42,145 bases of DNA from an uncultured Phocaeicola sp. (lineage in GTDB: Bacteria > Bacteroidota > Bacteroidia > Bacteroidales > Bacteroidaceae). The stretch spans positions 1 through 42,145 of the forward strand of contig CALUKX010000019.1 in assembly GCA_944321335.1 (NCBI GenBank), written 5' to 3'. This document shows, one piece after another, positions 17,123 to 25,907 of the stretch. Position 1 is the first letter of the stretch. Each line of letters opens with the position of its first letter. The notes under the pieces are model-generated. The model worked only from the letters and a program-made list of their open reading frames with translations. It was not told the DNA's origin and searched no databases. The translations under genes were made by a program, and so were the position numbers.

Positions 17123-19414
17123 TTATTTCAAAAAATCGGTAAAGTAACGGGTGATGTGTTCGTGCAGATGTACACGGTCGCGTCCCATCATGTTATGGCC
17201 GTCTTCCGGATAGATGAAGAAGTCGGGATGTGTTCCAGCATCGATACAAGCTCTCAGGAAACTGATACTGTGCTGTGGCACACAGACGGGGTCGGTTCCT
17301 CCGATAATGATTTCCAGACGGCCTTTCAGGTTGCCGGCTTTCTCTCTCAGATTGGAGCCTTTGTATCCTTCCGGATTGGTTTCCGGTGTATCCATGTAGC
17401 GTTCGCCGTACATCACTTCGTAGAACTGCCAGTCGATGACCGGACCGCCGGCTACACCTACCTTGAAGATTTCCGGATAAGTAAGCATCAGATTGGTGGT
17501 CATGAATCCGCCGTAACTCCATCCGTGTACACCGATCTTGTCGGCATCCACATACGGAAGCGACTGGAGGAATTTGGCTCCTTCCACCTGGTCTTTCATC
17601 TCTTCATCGCCCAGGTGGCGGAAGGTACAGTTCTCGAACTTGATACCTCGGTTGTCGCTGCCCCGGCTGTCGACTGTCAGCATTACATAACCTTGCTGCG
17701 CCATATACAGATCCCATCCACGTGCATCGTAGAAACGGGTATTGTGAATCATCTGTGCATGCGGACCGCCATATACATAAATGATAGCTGGGTATTTTTT
17801 GTTCGGATCGAAGTTGACCGGCTTGATGAGGCGATAATACAAATCGGTTTTTCCGTCGGCAGCCTTGATAGTACCCAAGGTGATTTCCGGCATATTGTAT
17901 TCGTCCTTCAAGGGATCGTTAGCAGTCAGGAGCAAAACACCTTTCTTTCCGTCGGTAGGTAATATGCTGATTTCACGTGGAACATCGTTCGATGTGAAGT
18001 TGTCGATAATATACTTGCCACTTCCCGAAAGCATGGCGCGGTGCATACCGTCCTTCTTGCCGATCAAGGTACGCTTGCCGTTCTTCACGTTCAATGCGAA
18101 GATATTGGTCTGCAGCGGAGAGATTTCCGTACTTCCGATGATGATTTCTTTTCTGGCCTTGTTGAAACCGAGAATTTGCTGAACCAACCAGTCGCCTTGT
18201 GTCAATGGGGTGGTCTTCAGGTATTCACAGTACTGGTCGTCTGTATCCTTGCCTTGTTTCCATTCGCCTTTCAGTTTCTTTGTAGTATCCATCAGATACA
18301 GGTGATGGAATCCGTCGCGCTGACTCCAGTAGATGAACTTGGTATCGTCCCACGGCAGGAAGGTCAGCGGATGCTGAGGCTCTACGTATTTCGAATGCTT
18401 TTCTTCGTAGAGTACCCCCATCTTTTCACCGGTTACAGCATCATATTGAACCAATTGCGCATGATTCTGGTCGCGGTTCAGTTCGATGACATAGATACTC
18501 TTTTCATCCGGATCCCAACTGATGTTGGTAAAGTAACGGTCGGTCGGGTCGCCAGCCTGCAGATAGGTTGTCTTACCGGTAGATACATTATATACGCCTA
18601 CAGTAACCTTATGGCTGGTCATTCCTGCCATCGGGTATTTGTCGGGTTCCATGGTTGCGATACGGGTCGTGGTATTTACCTGCGGATAATCGGTTACCAT
18701 GCTCTGGTCCATGCGATAGAAGGCCAAGTAAGTACCTTTCGGACTCCAGAAAGTTCCTTTCATGATGCCGAACTCATTGCGGTGGACAGCCTGGCCGTAA
18801 ACCACAGCATTCGGCTCTTCTTTTCCGCCGGTCGGTATCAGGCTTACAGCTTTCGTGAGATCTTTTGTCTCAGCATTGGCGATGTATAGATGGTCGCCTG
18901 CCGTATACGCCAAAGTTTTGTTGGCTTCACAGAAATCGAAGTTTGTGGCATCCTTTTCTTGGATACGGAACATTTCTGTAATCTGTTTCTTATCGAAGTC
19001 GTAGAAAAGAGCGTAAGTCTCGCTTGTCTTGTCATCGCCAGCCTTACCGAAAAACATCACAACCTTCCGCTCTTCCCAAGGGAGAGAAGCACCTTGCAGG
19101 GTGTGGAGAGGCTTGACTTCCTGTGTCAGCTTATAAGGCTTATTGTCGCTTTTCAAGGCGTTGTTAACCTCCTCCAACGTAACCAATACGCTTTCTTTAC
19201 CGTTTTTTACATCATATAGTTTGATATCATCAACATCTGTACGGACACATACATCTCCCCACCATTGCAGTCCCGGCATATTTTTCGGGATCAGGTTGAA
19301 ATAGTTGCTTCCGCCCGGAATGACATCTTCCAGTGTATAAGCTTTTTTCTCTTGTGCGGAGAGGGATGTTGCTATCATACAGAACAATGCTATGAGTGAA
19401 AATATACGTTTCAT
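17123..19414 (-). CDS. S9 family peptidase (dipeptidyl/tripeptidyl-peptidase IV-like)
   Basis: A 763-residue exported serine peptidase. It has a signal peptide MKRIFSLIALFCMIATSLSAQ, an N-terminal beta-propeller (about 60-480) and a C-terminal alpha/beta hydrolase. The catalytic triad is visible as Ser633 (GWSYGGF), Asp708 (GGTDPVCVP) and His740 (EDGHNMMG). The family removes X-Pro dipeptides or X-X-Pro tripeptides from peptide N-termini in the periplasm. Which of DPP-IV or prolyl tripeptidyl peptidase it matches best needs alignment. It stands behind a terminator for the upstream methyltransferase gene and is followed by purD after 36 bp. Confidence 0.93.
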   Translation of the reverse strand: MKRIFSLIALFCMIATSLSAQEKKAYTLEDVIPGGSNYFNLIPKNMPGLQWWGDVCVRTDVDDIKLYDVKNGKESVLVTLEEVNNALKSDNKPYKLTQEVKPLHTLQGASLPWEERKVVMFFGKAGDDKTSETYALFYDFDKKQITEMFRIQEKDATNFDFCEANKTLAYTAGDHLYIANAETKDLTKAVSLIPTGGKEEPNAVVYGQAVHRNEFGIMKGTFWSPKGTYLAFYRMDQSMVTDYPQVNTTTRIATMEPDKYPMAGMTSHKVTVGVYNVSTGKTTYLQAGDPTDRYFTNISWDPDEKSIYVIELNRDQNHAQLVQYDAVTGEKMGVLYEEKHSKYVEPQHPLTFLPWDDTKFIYWSQRDGFHHLYLMDTTKKLKGEWKQGKDTDDQYCEYLKTTPLTQGDWLVQQILGFNKARKEIIIGSTEISPLQTNIFALNVKNGKRTLIGKKDGMHRAMLSGSGKYIIDNFTSNDVPREISILPTDGKKGVLLLTANDPLKDEYNMPEITLGTIKAADGKTDLYYRLIKPVNFDPNKKYPAIIYVYGGPHAQMIHNTRFYDARGWDLYMAQQGYVMLTVDSRGSDNRGIKFENCTFRHLGDEEMKDQVEGAKFLQSLPYVDADKIGVHGWSYGGFMTTNLMLTYPEIFKVGVAGGPVIDWQFYEVMYGERYMDTPETNPEGYKGSNLREKAGNLKGRLEIIIGGTDPVCVPQHSISFLRACIDAGTHPDFFIYPEDGHNMMGRDRVHLHEHITRYFTDFLK

Positions 19415-19462
19415 TGTATCACTTAATTTATGAATAATCGCTTATCAAAGAAGAATCTTAAA

Positions 19463-19510
19463 GAACAAGAAGACCCAGTTACTGGATACAGTACATCCAC
19501 TAACCGGGTT
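19463..19510 (-). terminator. Terminator of the RlmL-like methyltransferase gene
   Basis: On the minus strand ACCCGGTTAGTGGAT (19509-19495), a seven-base loop, then ATCCAGTAACTGGGT (19487-19473), with two non-Watson-Crick positions, followed by T-rich CTTCTTGTTCTTT. It lies 20 bases after the gene's stop codon. Confidence 0.75.
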
Positions 19511-19529
19511 CATCCCCCTTACGGGCTAT

Positions 19530-20960
19530 TTATTCATTGTTAGAATCTCCTTCATCCTTCAACTGGTGACGGCCGTGCATGTAGCGTGGACCCGGAGCTT
19601 GCTTCGGGCGACCGTCATCGGTTGATGGCCGGGGTGTACGCAGTTTGGTTTCATCTTTCTTGTATTTGAATTCGCTTTTGCGTGCACCTTCTTCATTGCG
19701 TGTTTTCGGTCCACCCTTTCGACCGCCTTTGTATTCCACCTTTTCACCGGCTTTACGAGGGCGTGCGGCTTTTTCTTCCCGTTTCGGCTTGAATTCCTTG
19801 TCGCTATTTTCGCTGCGGAAAGCCTTGTACTTGCCGTCGAAGATCTGGTACTTGCGGAACTGACATTCCAAAGCACCGTTGAACAACGGAACCTTGATCG
19901 ACGCCTTCAGTCCGATCTGGTCGAAACATTCGTCGCGGTAGCTCAGAATCCATGCATCGTTGCCTGCAAACGCATGTTTCAGACGTTCGCCGATCATCTG
20001 ATACAAGCCCAGCAAGTCATCGGACGAGATACGTTCGCCATAAGGCGGATTGGTCACGATGATACTCTTTTCTTTCGGCTGTTCGAACTGTTGGAACGGC
20101 TGGATTTTCAACACCACATCCTTGTTCACGCCGGCAGCCTTTACGTTATGGGTTGCAATCTCGTTGGCTTTCGGGTTATTGTCGTAACCGTAAATCTTAT
20201 GATTGAATTCGCGTTCCTGAGAATCGTCATTGTAGATCATGTCGAACAGATTCTGATCGAAATCTTTCCATTTTTCGAAGCCAAATTCCTTACGGAATAC
20301 TCCCGGAGCGATGTTACGTGCAATCAGGGCAGCTTCGATAGGGATAGTACCCGAACCGCACATAGGGTCGATCAGGTCACATTCTCCACGCCAACCGGTC
20401 ATCAGAATCATACCGGCTGCCAACACTTCGTTCAACGGAGCTTCCACTTGTTCCTGACGGTATCCGCGGCGGTGTAATGATTCGCCGGAACTGTCGAGAG
20501 ATAAGGTACACTGGTCTTCGGCCACATGGATATTGATAGCCAGATCAGGCTTGCTGATGCGTACCGACGGGCGGTTGCCTGTCTTTTCGCGGAAATAATC
20601 GACAATAGCATCTTTTACCTTATAAGCAACAAATTTGGAGTGACGGAACTCGGTCGAGAAAACCACAGCATCAACGGCGAAGCTGCTCATGTTATCCATA
20701 TAGTTCTCCCACGCAATACTCTTAACCGCATCATATACCTCATCGGCAGTTTTGGCTGTAAAGTGTTTGATCGGTTTCAGAATACGGATAGCGGTACGCA
20801 GGCAGAAATTGGCGCGGTACATCATCGCCTTATCCCCTGTAAATGAAACCATACGGCGGCCGATTTCAATATTTCCGGCTCCCAGTTCTGTGAGTTCTTG
20901 TGCCAGCACTTCTTCCAGTCCCTGGAAGGTTTTGGCGATAAGCTCGAATTCTTGATTCAT
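19530..20960 (-). CDS. THUMP-domain 23S rRNA methyltransferase (RlmL/YcbY-like)
   Basis: A 476-residue protein. Residues ~45-155 form a THUMP RNA-binding domain. Residues ~165-385 are a class I SAM methyltransferase with DPMCGSGTIPIEAA and the N2-guanine catalytic motif TNPPYGER. In E. coli the equivalent half of RlmKL makes m2G2445 in 23S rRNA. The C-terminal ~95 residues are disordered and highly basic (repeated RK, KGGRKGG and RPRKAGEK), an RNA-binding tail not present in the E. coli protein. It has a promoter box at 20994-21001 and its own terminator. The exact target nucleotide is inferred from the family. Confidence 0.9.
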   Translation of the reverse strand: MNQEFELIAKTFQGLEEVLAQELTELGAGNIEIGRRMVSFTGDKAMMYRANFCLRTAIRILKPIKHFTAKTADEVYDAVKSIAWENYMDNMSSFAVDAVVFSTEFRHSKFVAYKVKDAIVDYFREKTGNRPSVRISKPDLAINIHVAEDQCTLSLDSSGESLHRRGYRQEQVEAPLNEVLAAGMILMTGWRGECDLIDPMCGSGTIPIEAALIARNIAPGVFRKEFGFEKWKDFDQNLFDMIYNDDSQEREFNHKIYGYDNNPKANEIATHNVKAAGVNKDVVLKIQPFQQFEQPKEKSIIVTNPPYGERISSDDLLGLYQMIGERLKHAFAGNDAWILSYRDECFDQIGLKASIKVPLFNGALECQFRKYQIFDGKYKAFRSENSDKEFKPKREEKAARPRKAGEKVEYKGGRKGGPKTRNEEGARKSEFKYKKDETKLRTPRPSTDDGRPKQAPGPRYMHGRHQLKDEGDSNNE

Positions 20961-20993
20961 TTCAGTTAAATTACGTAATTTCTATTGATAGTG

Positions 20994-21001
20994 CAAAATT
21001 A
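20994..21001 (-). promoter_or_regulatory. Promoter -7 box for the RlmL-like gene
   Basis: On the minus strand TAATTTTG (21001 to 20994) matches TAnnTTTG and lies 34 bases before the ATG at 20960, in the 85-bp gap after cysE. Confidence 0.55.
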
Positions 21002-21045
21002 GCAAATTTCGGCCTATCAATCAACTCTTTGCCGGGTTTTATTCG

Positions 21046-21942
21046 CTATCCGCGGTGCTGTACGATACGTGCTCCGGCCGGAACGCTTTCGGTTACCCAG
21101 ATGTTACCGCCGATGGTCGCTCCCTTTCCGATGGTGATACGTCCCAGGATGGTCGCATTGGAGTATACGATGACATCGTCTTCCAGTATCGGGTGGCGTG
21201 GGATTCCTTTGATTGGGTTTCCGTTTTCGTCGAGTGGGAAACTTTTGGCTCCCAGCGTTACTCCCTGATACAGTTTCACGTTGTTTCCGATGATACAGGT
21301 GGCACCGATTACCACACCTGTACCGTGGTCGATGGTAAAATGATGGCCGATCTGTGCTCCCGGATGAATATCGATACCGGTTTCGGAATGTGCCATTTCG
21401 GTGATGATACGCGGAATGAGCGGAACGTTCAGCACATACAGCTCGTGGGCGATGCGGTAGTTGGTAATGGTTCGGATGATCGGATAGCAGCAGATGACTT
21501 CACCGAAGCAGGTAGCTGCGGGGTCTCCGTTATAGGCGGCTTCTACATCGGTTGCCAGGATGCTTCGGATTTCCGGAAGCTTGCTGATGAACTTGGCTGC
21601 AATGGTGGCCGCCGATTTACGGCAGGGAGAGTCGCAATCGTTTTCGGGATTGTTTTCTTCTCCGAAGCATAAACCGGCCTGTATCTGATCGATCAGTAAC
21701 TCGAACAGTTCCTCTACGTTTACACCGATATGATAATTGACCGTACGGCTGTTGACTGTCGGATTTCCGAAATAGCCGGGGAATAGGATGGCGCGGGCCA
21801 ATTCGACTATGCGGTGGAGGGATTTGGCGGAAGGGAGCGGTTCGCCTTCCTTGTACTGATGGAACAATCCTTGGTACGATTGGCTGTCGGAGAGTTCGCC
21901 GACGGCTTTTGTCAATATATGGGTGTAATCGAATGTGTTCAT
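21046..21942 (-). CDS. cysE: Serine O-acetyltransferase
   Basis: A 298-residue enzyme that makes O-acetylserine from serine and acetyl-CoA, the entry step to cysteine. An N-terminal helical domain is followed by left-handed beta-helix hexapeptide repeats. The motif DIHPGAQIGHHFTIDHGTG carries the catalytic Asp/His residues, and VKLYQGVTLGAKSFP and PILEDDVIVYSNATILG continue the helix. I start at ATG 21942 (MNTFDYTHILTKAVG); the longer upstream reading overlaps the promoter and the divergent small gene. It is longer than E. coli CysE (273 aa), as is usual for the EpsC-like Bacteroidetes form. Confidence 0.93.
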   Translation of the reverse strand: MNTFDYTHILTKAVGELSDSQSYQGLFHQYKEGEPLPSAKSLHRIVELARAILFPGYFGNPTVNSRTVNYHIGVNVEELFELLIDQIQAGLCFGEENNPENDCDSPCRKSAATIAAKFISKLPEIRSILATDVEAAYNGDPAATCFGEVICCYPIIRTITNYRIAHELYVLNVPLIPRIITEMAHSETGIDIHPGAQIGHHFTIDHGTGVVIGATCIIGNNVKLYQGVTLGAKSFPLDENGNPIKGIPRHPILEDDVIVYSNATILGRITIGKGATIGGNIWVTESVPAGARIVQHRG

Positions 21943-21965
21943 AACCGGTTCATTTTGTAAGTAGG

Positions 21966-21973
21966 CAAAGGTA
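21966..21973 (-). promoter_or_regulatory. Promoter -7 box for cysE
   Basis: On the minus strand TACCTTTG (21973 to 21966) matches TAnnTTTG, 24 bases before the chosen ATG. This supports the shorter start. Confidence 0.6.
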
Positions 21974-22037
21974 ATAATTTTACTTGACAGACAGGCTTTT
22001 CTATAGCATTTTATTCGTTTGAGGTCGTTTTTAATTG

Positions 22038-22045
22038 TATTTTTG
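22038..22045 (+). promoter_or_regulatory. Promoter -7 box for the 43-residue microprotein
   Basis: TATTTTTG matches TAnnTTTG and lies 19 bases before the ATG at 22064. A TTTG at 22018-22021 could serve as -33, although the 16-bp spacing is shorter than the usual 19-21. Confidence 0.6.
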
Positions 22046-22063
22046 CAATAAATTTCGATTGAT

Positions 22064-22195
22064 ATGGTAGTAAACAAGAAAAATCCGTTCGCTTTCAAGG
22101 CCAAGCAGAGCGGAAAGAAGAAATCGAGTGGAAAGCGTGTGGGAAAATCACGTCCCGAGAAGGCGAACAATCAGTTGAACCGGAGGGTGAAATGA
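22064..22195 (+). CDS. 43-residue lysine-rich basic microprotein
   Basis: ATG at 22064, stop TGA at 22193-22195. The product starts MVVNKKNPFAFKAKQSGKKK and ends NNQLNRRVK. About 15 of 43 residues are Lys or Arg, it has no Cys and no hydrophobic core, and it is probably an extended nucleic-acid- or ribosome-binding peptide. I do not recognise a named family. Support for a real gene: an exact TAnnTTTG box 19 bases upstream, a very strong intrinsic terminator 77 bases after the stop, and no competing gene on either strand. It is divergent from cysE. Function is unknown; RNA binding is an inference from composition. Confidence 0.7.
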   Translation: MVVNKKNPFAFKAKQSGKKKSSGKRVGKSRPEKANNQLNRRVK

Positions 22196-22272
22196 CGGTT
22201 TTTCTGTAATACCTTTTTGTGTGCGGGTCATTGAATCATGACTTGAACAATCCTGTTGAATCATAAATGGAC

Positions 22273-22320
22273 AGACATCTGTAAAACTAGTTTTGATGAC
22301 GGTTTTACGGATGTCTTTTT
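22273..22320 (+). terminator. Strong intrinsic terminator after the microprotein gene
   Basis: AGACATCTGTAAAAC (22273-22287) pairs with GTTTTACGGATGTCT (22302-22316) in a 15-bp stem with one G-U, followed by five T. Confidence 0.88.
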
Positions 22321-22588
22321 GTATATAAACCGATGTTCCCATTTATAATAATGAGAAAGTAATTTATCAACATGTTGGTTGAAAGAGTTGTTGACAGCCA
22401 AATTAGTAATATGTCTATTTATATTGAAATATGCTGATAATCAATTGTATATTGCTGTTTGTAACTTATCAACATCCCATTGAAACATTGTCTACATCTT
22501 GTGAATAGCTTTCAAATAGTTGCATATATCAAATGGATATCTTTTCTTTGCAGCCGACTTTTATTAACTTAATTTTAATTATTCATTC
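22321..22588 (+). other. AT-rich intergenic region upstream of the TonB-dependent receptor
   Basis: 268 bases without a gene. It contains two copies of TTATCAACA (22364-22372 and 22466-22474), each one base off the DnaA-box consensus TTATCCACA, and several short palindromes such as CAACATGTTG. A GGATATCTTTTCTTTG stretch near 22531-22547 is only a loose match to a Bacteroides -7 box. No cobalamin riboswitch core, Fur-like site or tRNA is visible. Confidence 0.5.
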
Positions 22589-24640
22589 ATGGAAAAAAAC
22601 ATTCAGAAAGGCAGTCAGCCGGTGCGTTTCCGCCGCTTTGCCAACTGTTCGTATGCTGTTTTCCGTAGCTTGAATACTCAGGTGAACATCGGGGTGTTGG
22701 CTGTAGCCATGCTGACATTCGCCAATGTGGAGACCGTTTCGGCACAGACTGAGAACAAGTCGCAGGAGAAGTTGTACGAACTGGAGGAGGTTGAGGTAAC
22801 CGGAACCCGTGCTCCGATGACTGTTGCTCAAGCAGCGAGAATGGTAACTGTGCTTGATCGCGAGGCGATTGCCGCGATCCCTGCGCAAAGTGTCAACGAT
22901 TTGTTGAAGTACGCTGTTGGCGTTGATGTCCGCCAACGAGGAGATATGGGCGTACAGACCGACATCAGTATCCGAGGGGGAACGTTCGACCAAATCACAA
23001 TTCTTTTGAACGGTATCAATATCTGTGACCCCCAGACAGGCCATAACGCGGCCGATTTTCCTGTAGATATTCATGAAATAGAACGTATTGAAGTGCTCGA
23101 AGGCCCTGCCGGACGAGTGTACGGTACTTCGTCGTTGGTGGGAGCCATCAACATCGTTACGCGTACCGACAAGCAGAGCGGTGGTGAACTTTATGCCGAT
23201 GGCGGTTCGTATGGTTTCGTGAATGCCGGAGGGCATTTCAGCTACATTAAGGGGAATCTAAGCAACCAGGTTTCGGGTAGCTTTGTCCGCAGCGACGGTT
23301 TCAGCCGGAATGCGGCAGGAAAGCTGAATGCCGACTTCAAGATGGGTAAGGCGTTCTATCAGGGACAATATAGACACAGCGATGTGAATATCAACTGGTT
23401 CGCCGGATTTACCAACAAGGATTATGGGGCAAATACGTTCTATAGCGCAAAATACGATGATCAGTTCGAACATACACGTAAGTATTTCACGGCTGTACAG
23501 GCCGAAACGAAAGGAAAGAACTTCCATTTCCGTCCGTCGATTTACTGGACCCGTGCCGAAGATCGTTTTGAACTTATCAGAAACAATCCCGAAAAGGTTC
23601 CTTTCAATTATCACCGTACCGATGTGTATGGGTTGAATCTCAACAGTTATGTGCAGACTTGTTTGGGTAAGACTGCCTTCGGAGCCGAAATCAGAAACGA
23701 AGGGGTTATCAGCTCCAAGTTGGGAGAACCCTTGAAGACTCCAAAACCGGCTCCCGACAGCGGTGAATATACCGTAGGACTGAACCGTACCAACATCAGT
23801 TTCCATCTGGAACATAACATCCTGCTCGAACGGTTTACGCTTTCGGCTGGAGTGATAGCGGTGAAGAATACCGGCAACGAGATGAATTTCCGTTTCTATC
23901 CGGGTGTGGATGCAAGCTATCAGTTTGCACGCGACTGGAAGGTATATGCTTCGTACAATACCTCTCTGCGTATGCCTACCTTCACTGAACTCTATTATAC
24001 CGTGGAAGGTTATCAGGCCGACAAGAACCTGAAGCCTGAAGAGATGCAGGCGGTGGAAATAGGAGTGAAATACCTTACTCCGGGCATCCGTGGAACATTG
24101 AGCCTGTATCATCACCACGGAAAGAACATGATCGACTGGATCCGTGATATTACGGAAGGTGATGAGGCTCCTTGGCTTTCGGTGAACCATGCCAAGATCA
24201 ATACATGGGGTGCTGAGGCTTCCGTATTCTTCGACTTTACCCAACTTGTTAACCCGAAATCTTTTGTACGGAACTTGAGTCTGGCTTACAGCTACATCGA
24301 TCAGGACAAGGAAACCACTCCGAACCTGCAGTCGAAGTATGCTTTGGAGTACCTTCGCAACAAACTCGTGGCACAAGCCAACTTCCACATCTGGAGTAAT
24401 CTGAATCTGAATGTGGCATGCCGTTGGATGGACCGTGTAGGTAACTATCAGAAGGGAACAGAAATGGTTTCGTACGACCCATATACCTTGCTCGATGCTC
24501 GTCTTTCGTGGGATACGGCCAAGTATACACTCTATGCTGAGGCAAACAATATCCTCGACAAGACTTACTACGATCACGGCAACATACCGCAGCCGGGAAT
24601 CTGGGTCCGTGCAGGAGCTAGCTGGCGATTCAACTTCTAA
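22589..24640 (+). CDS. TonB-dependent outer-membrane receptor (BtuB/FepA-like, no SusD partner)
   Basis: A 683-residue protein. It has an unusually long signal region: a basic segment QPVRFRRFANCSYAVFRSL precedes the hydrophobic core, with cleavage expected after TVSAQ (about residue 51). A TonB box-like ELEEVEVTGTR is followed by the plug domain (about 75-190, with SIRGGTFDQITILLNGI and VLEGPAGRVYGTSSLVGAINIVT) and a beta-barrel ending in the aromatic strand ASWRFNF. There is no CarboxypepD-like N-domain or SusD gene, so it is a nutrient receptor of the cobalamin/siderophore type rather than a PUL SusC. The ligand is unknown: no B12 riboswitch is seen upstream. It is a single-gene unit by position. 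Confidence 0.9.
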   Translation: MEKNIQKGSQPVRFRRFANCSYAVFRSLNTQVNIGVLAVAMLTFANVETVSAQTENKSQEKLYELEEVEVTGTRAPMTVAQAARMVTVLDREAIAAIPAQSVNDLLKYAVGVDVRQRGDMGVQTDISIRGGTFDQITILLNGINICDPQTGHNAADFPVDIHEIERIEVLEGPAGRVYGTSSLVGAINIVTRTDKQSGGELYADGGSYGFVNAGGHFSYIKGNLSNQVSGSFVRSDGFSRNAAGKLNADFKMGKAFYQGQYRHSDVNINWFAGFTNKDYGANTFYSAKYDDQFEHTRKYFTAVQAETKGKNFHFRPSIYWTRAEDRFELIRNNPEKVPFNYHRTDVYGLNLNSYVQTCLGKTAFGAEIRNEGVISSKLGEPLKTPKPAPDSGEYTVGLNRTNISFHLEHNILLERFTLSAGVIAVKNTGNEMNFRFYPGVDASYQFARDWKVYASYNTSLRMPTFTELYYTVEGYQADKNLKPEEMQAVEIGVKYLTPGIRGTLSLYHHHGKNMIDWIRDITEGDEAPWLSVNHAKINTWGAEASVFFDFTQLVNPKSFVRNLSLAYSYIDQDKETTPNLQSKYALEYLRNKLVAQANFHIWSNLNLNVACRWMDRVGNYQKGTEMVSYDPYTLLDARLSWDTAKYTLYAEANNILDKTYYDHGNIPQPGIWVRAGASWRFNF

Positions 24641-24665
24641 TCGGTAGAATATCTAGAAGTTATAA

Positions 24666-24753
24666 TCGTATCACAATTGTGAGACGTTCGTATCACGAAT
24701 ATGATACACTCGTCTCACAGTTATAATAAAATCGTCTCACAGCCGTGATACGA
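24666..24753. repeat. Mosaic inverted-repeat element between convergent genes
   Basis: Two 21-base modules, TCGTATCAC-AAT-TGTGAGACG (24666-24686) and its near-exact reverse complement at 24733-24753 (only the central three bases differ), enclose two further partial copies: GTATCA...TGATAC (24690-24707) and CGTCTCACAG (24711-24720, repeated at 24733-24742). GTTATAAT also appears at both ends. Written as words (a = CGTATCAC, b = CGTCTCACA), the order is a, b', a, a', b, b, a'. It lies between the stops of the TonB receptor and mnmA and can fold into alternative hairpins. It may act as a bidirectional terminator or be a REP-like repeat. Confidence 0.7.
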
Positions 24754-24802
24754 TGAGTTGCTCCTTATTTTTTGATGATTCCCTCTTGAATAATTGAGAA
24801 AT

Positions 24803-25867
24803 TTATCCCCTGCTTGACTCGATGATACCGCCACCCAATACTACATTGTCGCGGTAGAATGCGGCAGCCTGTCCGTTGGCGATGGAGGCCAATGGTTCAT
24901 GGAGCTGTACATGAAGCTTATTGTCTTCTGTCAATGTAACGGTACAACGGTTGGCTTGTTTCCGATAACGTATCTTCACAATCACATCGTCCCGGTTCAA
25001 TAAAGCTTGCGGATTCGTGATGTTCCAGTCGGTCAGTATCATCTCGTTCTGTTCCAGTGCCTGCAAATTATCGCTGATGATTACCTTATTCTCAACGGGG
25101 ATAATTTCCTTGACAAAGAGAGCTTTGTTGAGATGGATGCCCAATCCACGTCGCTGGCCGATGGTATAGAACGGATATCCTTCATGTTTTCCCAATACAT
25201 GTCCTGATTCATCGTAGAAATATCCCGAATTGATTAGGTCGGCCGAGACGTGTTCTTTCAGAAATGTGCGGTAATCCATCGGACAGAAACACACTCCCAG
25301 ACTGTCACGCTTGCGGGCGGCCTTCAGAAAACCTCTTTCGGCTGCAATTTCTCGTACATGGGTTTTGGTGAGAGTGCCCATAGGCAACAGCATACGTTCA
25401 AGGATGGTTTGGGGAAGTCCCCAAAGGAAAAACGACTGATCCTTGTCGGGATCGGCTCCTTTCGTGATATGCCAGTATCCGTCTATCAGTTCCTTTTGCA
25501 CGTAATGCCCGGTAGCGAAATACCGGATTCCTTCTTCATCGGCTATCTTCTGCAATAACGGCCATTTCAGGTAATTGTTGCAAAGCGTACAGGGAACTGG
25601 CGTCCGTCCGGCCATATATTCTTTGATAAAATAATTGATGATCTGTTGCCGGAACTCATCCCGTACATCATAAGTGATATGACGGATGCCCAAACGGCGG
25701 CACAGTTCACGTGCATCGTCGAGATACTCGGTATTTCCGTCTTTTTCATAAAAGCGGAAAGTGATACCGGTAACCTCATATCCGGCATCCTGAAGCAAGA
25801 GGGCAGCTACCGAACTGTCGGTTCCACCGCTCATGCCGAGCAATACTTTATGGTCGGGACTTGTCAT
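24803..25867 (-). CDS. mnmA: tRNA-specific 2-thiouridylase
   Basis: A 354-residue ATP-dependent enzyme that thiolates U34 of Lys, Glu and Gln tRNAs in the cytosol. The PP-loop is [14 protein letters not shown] (most orthologues read SGGVDSS), with the catalytic Cys pair in [10 protein letters not shown] (about residue 97) and [10 protein letters not shown] (about residue 200). FATGHYV and [10 protein letters not shown] are also diagnostic. Bacteroides genomes usually carry more than one MnmA paralogue; this could be the main or a secondary copy. It has an unusual 5' leader with a promoter and an intrinsic terminator placed before the start codon. It is convergent with the TonB receptor gene. 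Confidence 0.93.
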   Translation of the reverse strand: MTSPDHKVLLGMSGGTDSSVAALLLQDAGYEVTGITFRFYEKDGNTEYLDDARELCRRLGIRHITYDVRDEFRQQIINYFIKEYMAGRTPVPCTLCNNYLKWPLLQKIADEEGIRYFATGHYVQKELIDGYWHITKGADPDKDQSFFLWGLPQTILERMLLPMGTLTKTHVREIAAERGFLKAARKRDSLGVCFCPMDYRTFLKEHVSADLINSGYFYDESGHVLGKHEGYPFYTIGQRRGLGIHLNKALFVKEIIPVENKVIISDNLQALEQNEMILTDWNITNPQALLNRDDVIVKIRYRKQANRCTVTLTEDNKLHVQLHEPLASIANGQAAAFYRDNVVLGGGIIESSRG

Positions 25868-25907
25868 CTGAAAATCGTTTTAAACGGGTTGCTTCACGTA
25901 TGGGCAT

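Noticed and set aside
22321-22588. Cobalamin riboswitch before the BtuB-like receptor
   Set aside because: No B12-box or conserved core is visible in this AT-rich gap.
23258-24577. 439-codon open frame antisense to the TonB receptor
   Set aside because: It lies wholly inside a clear receptor gene and has no start signal or family match.
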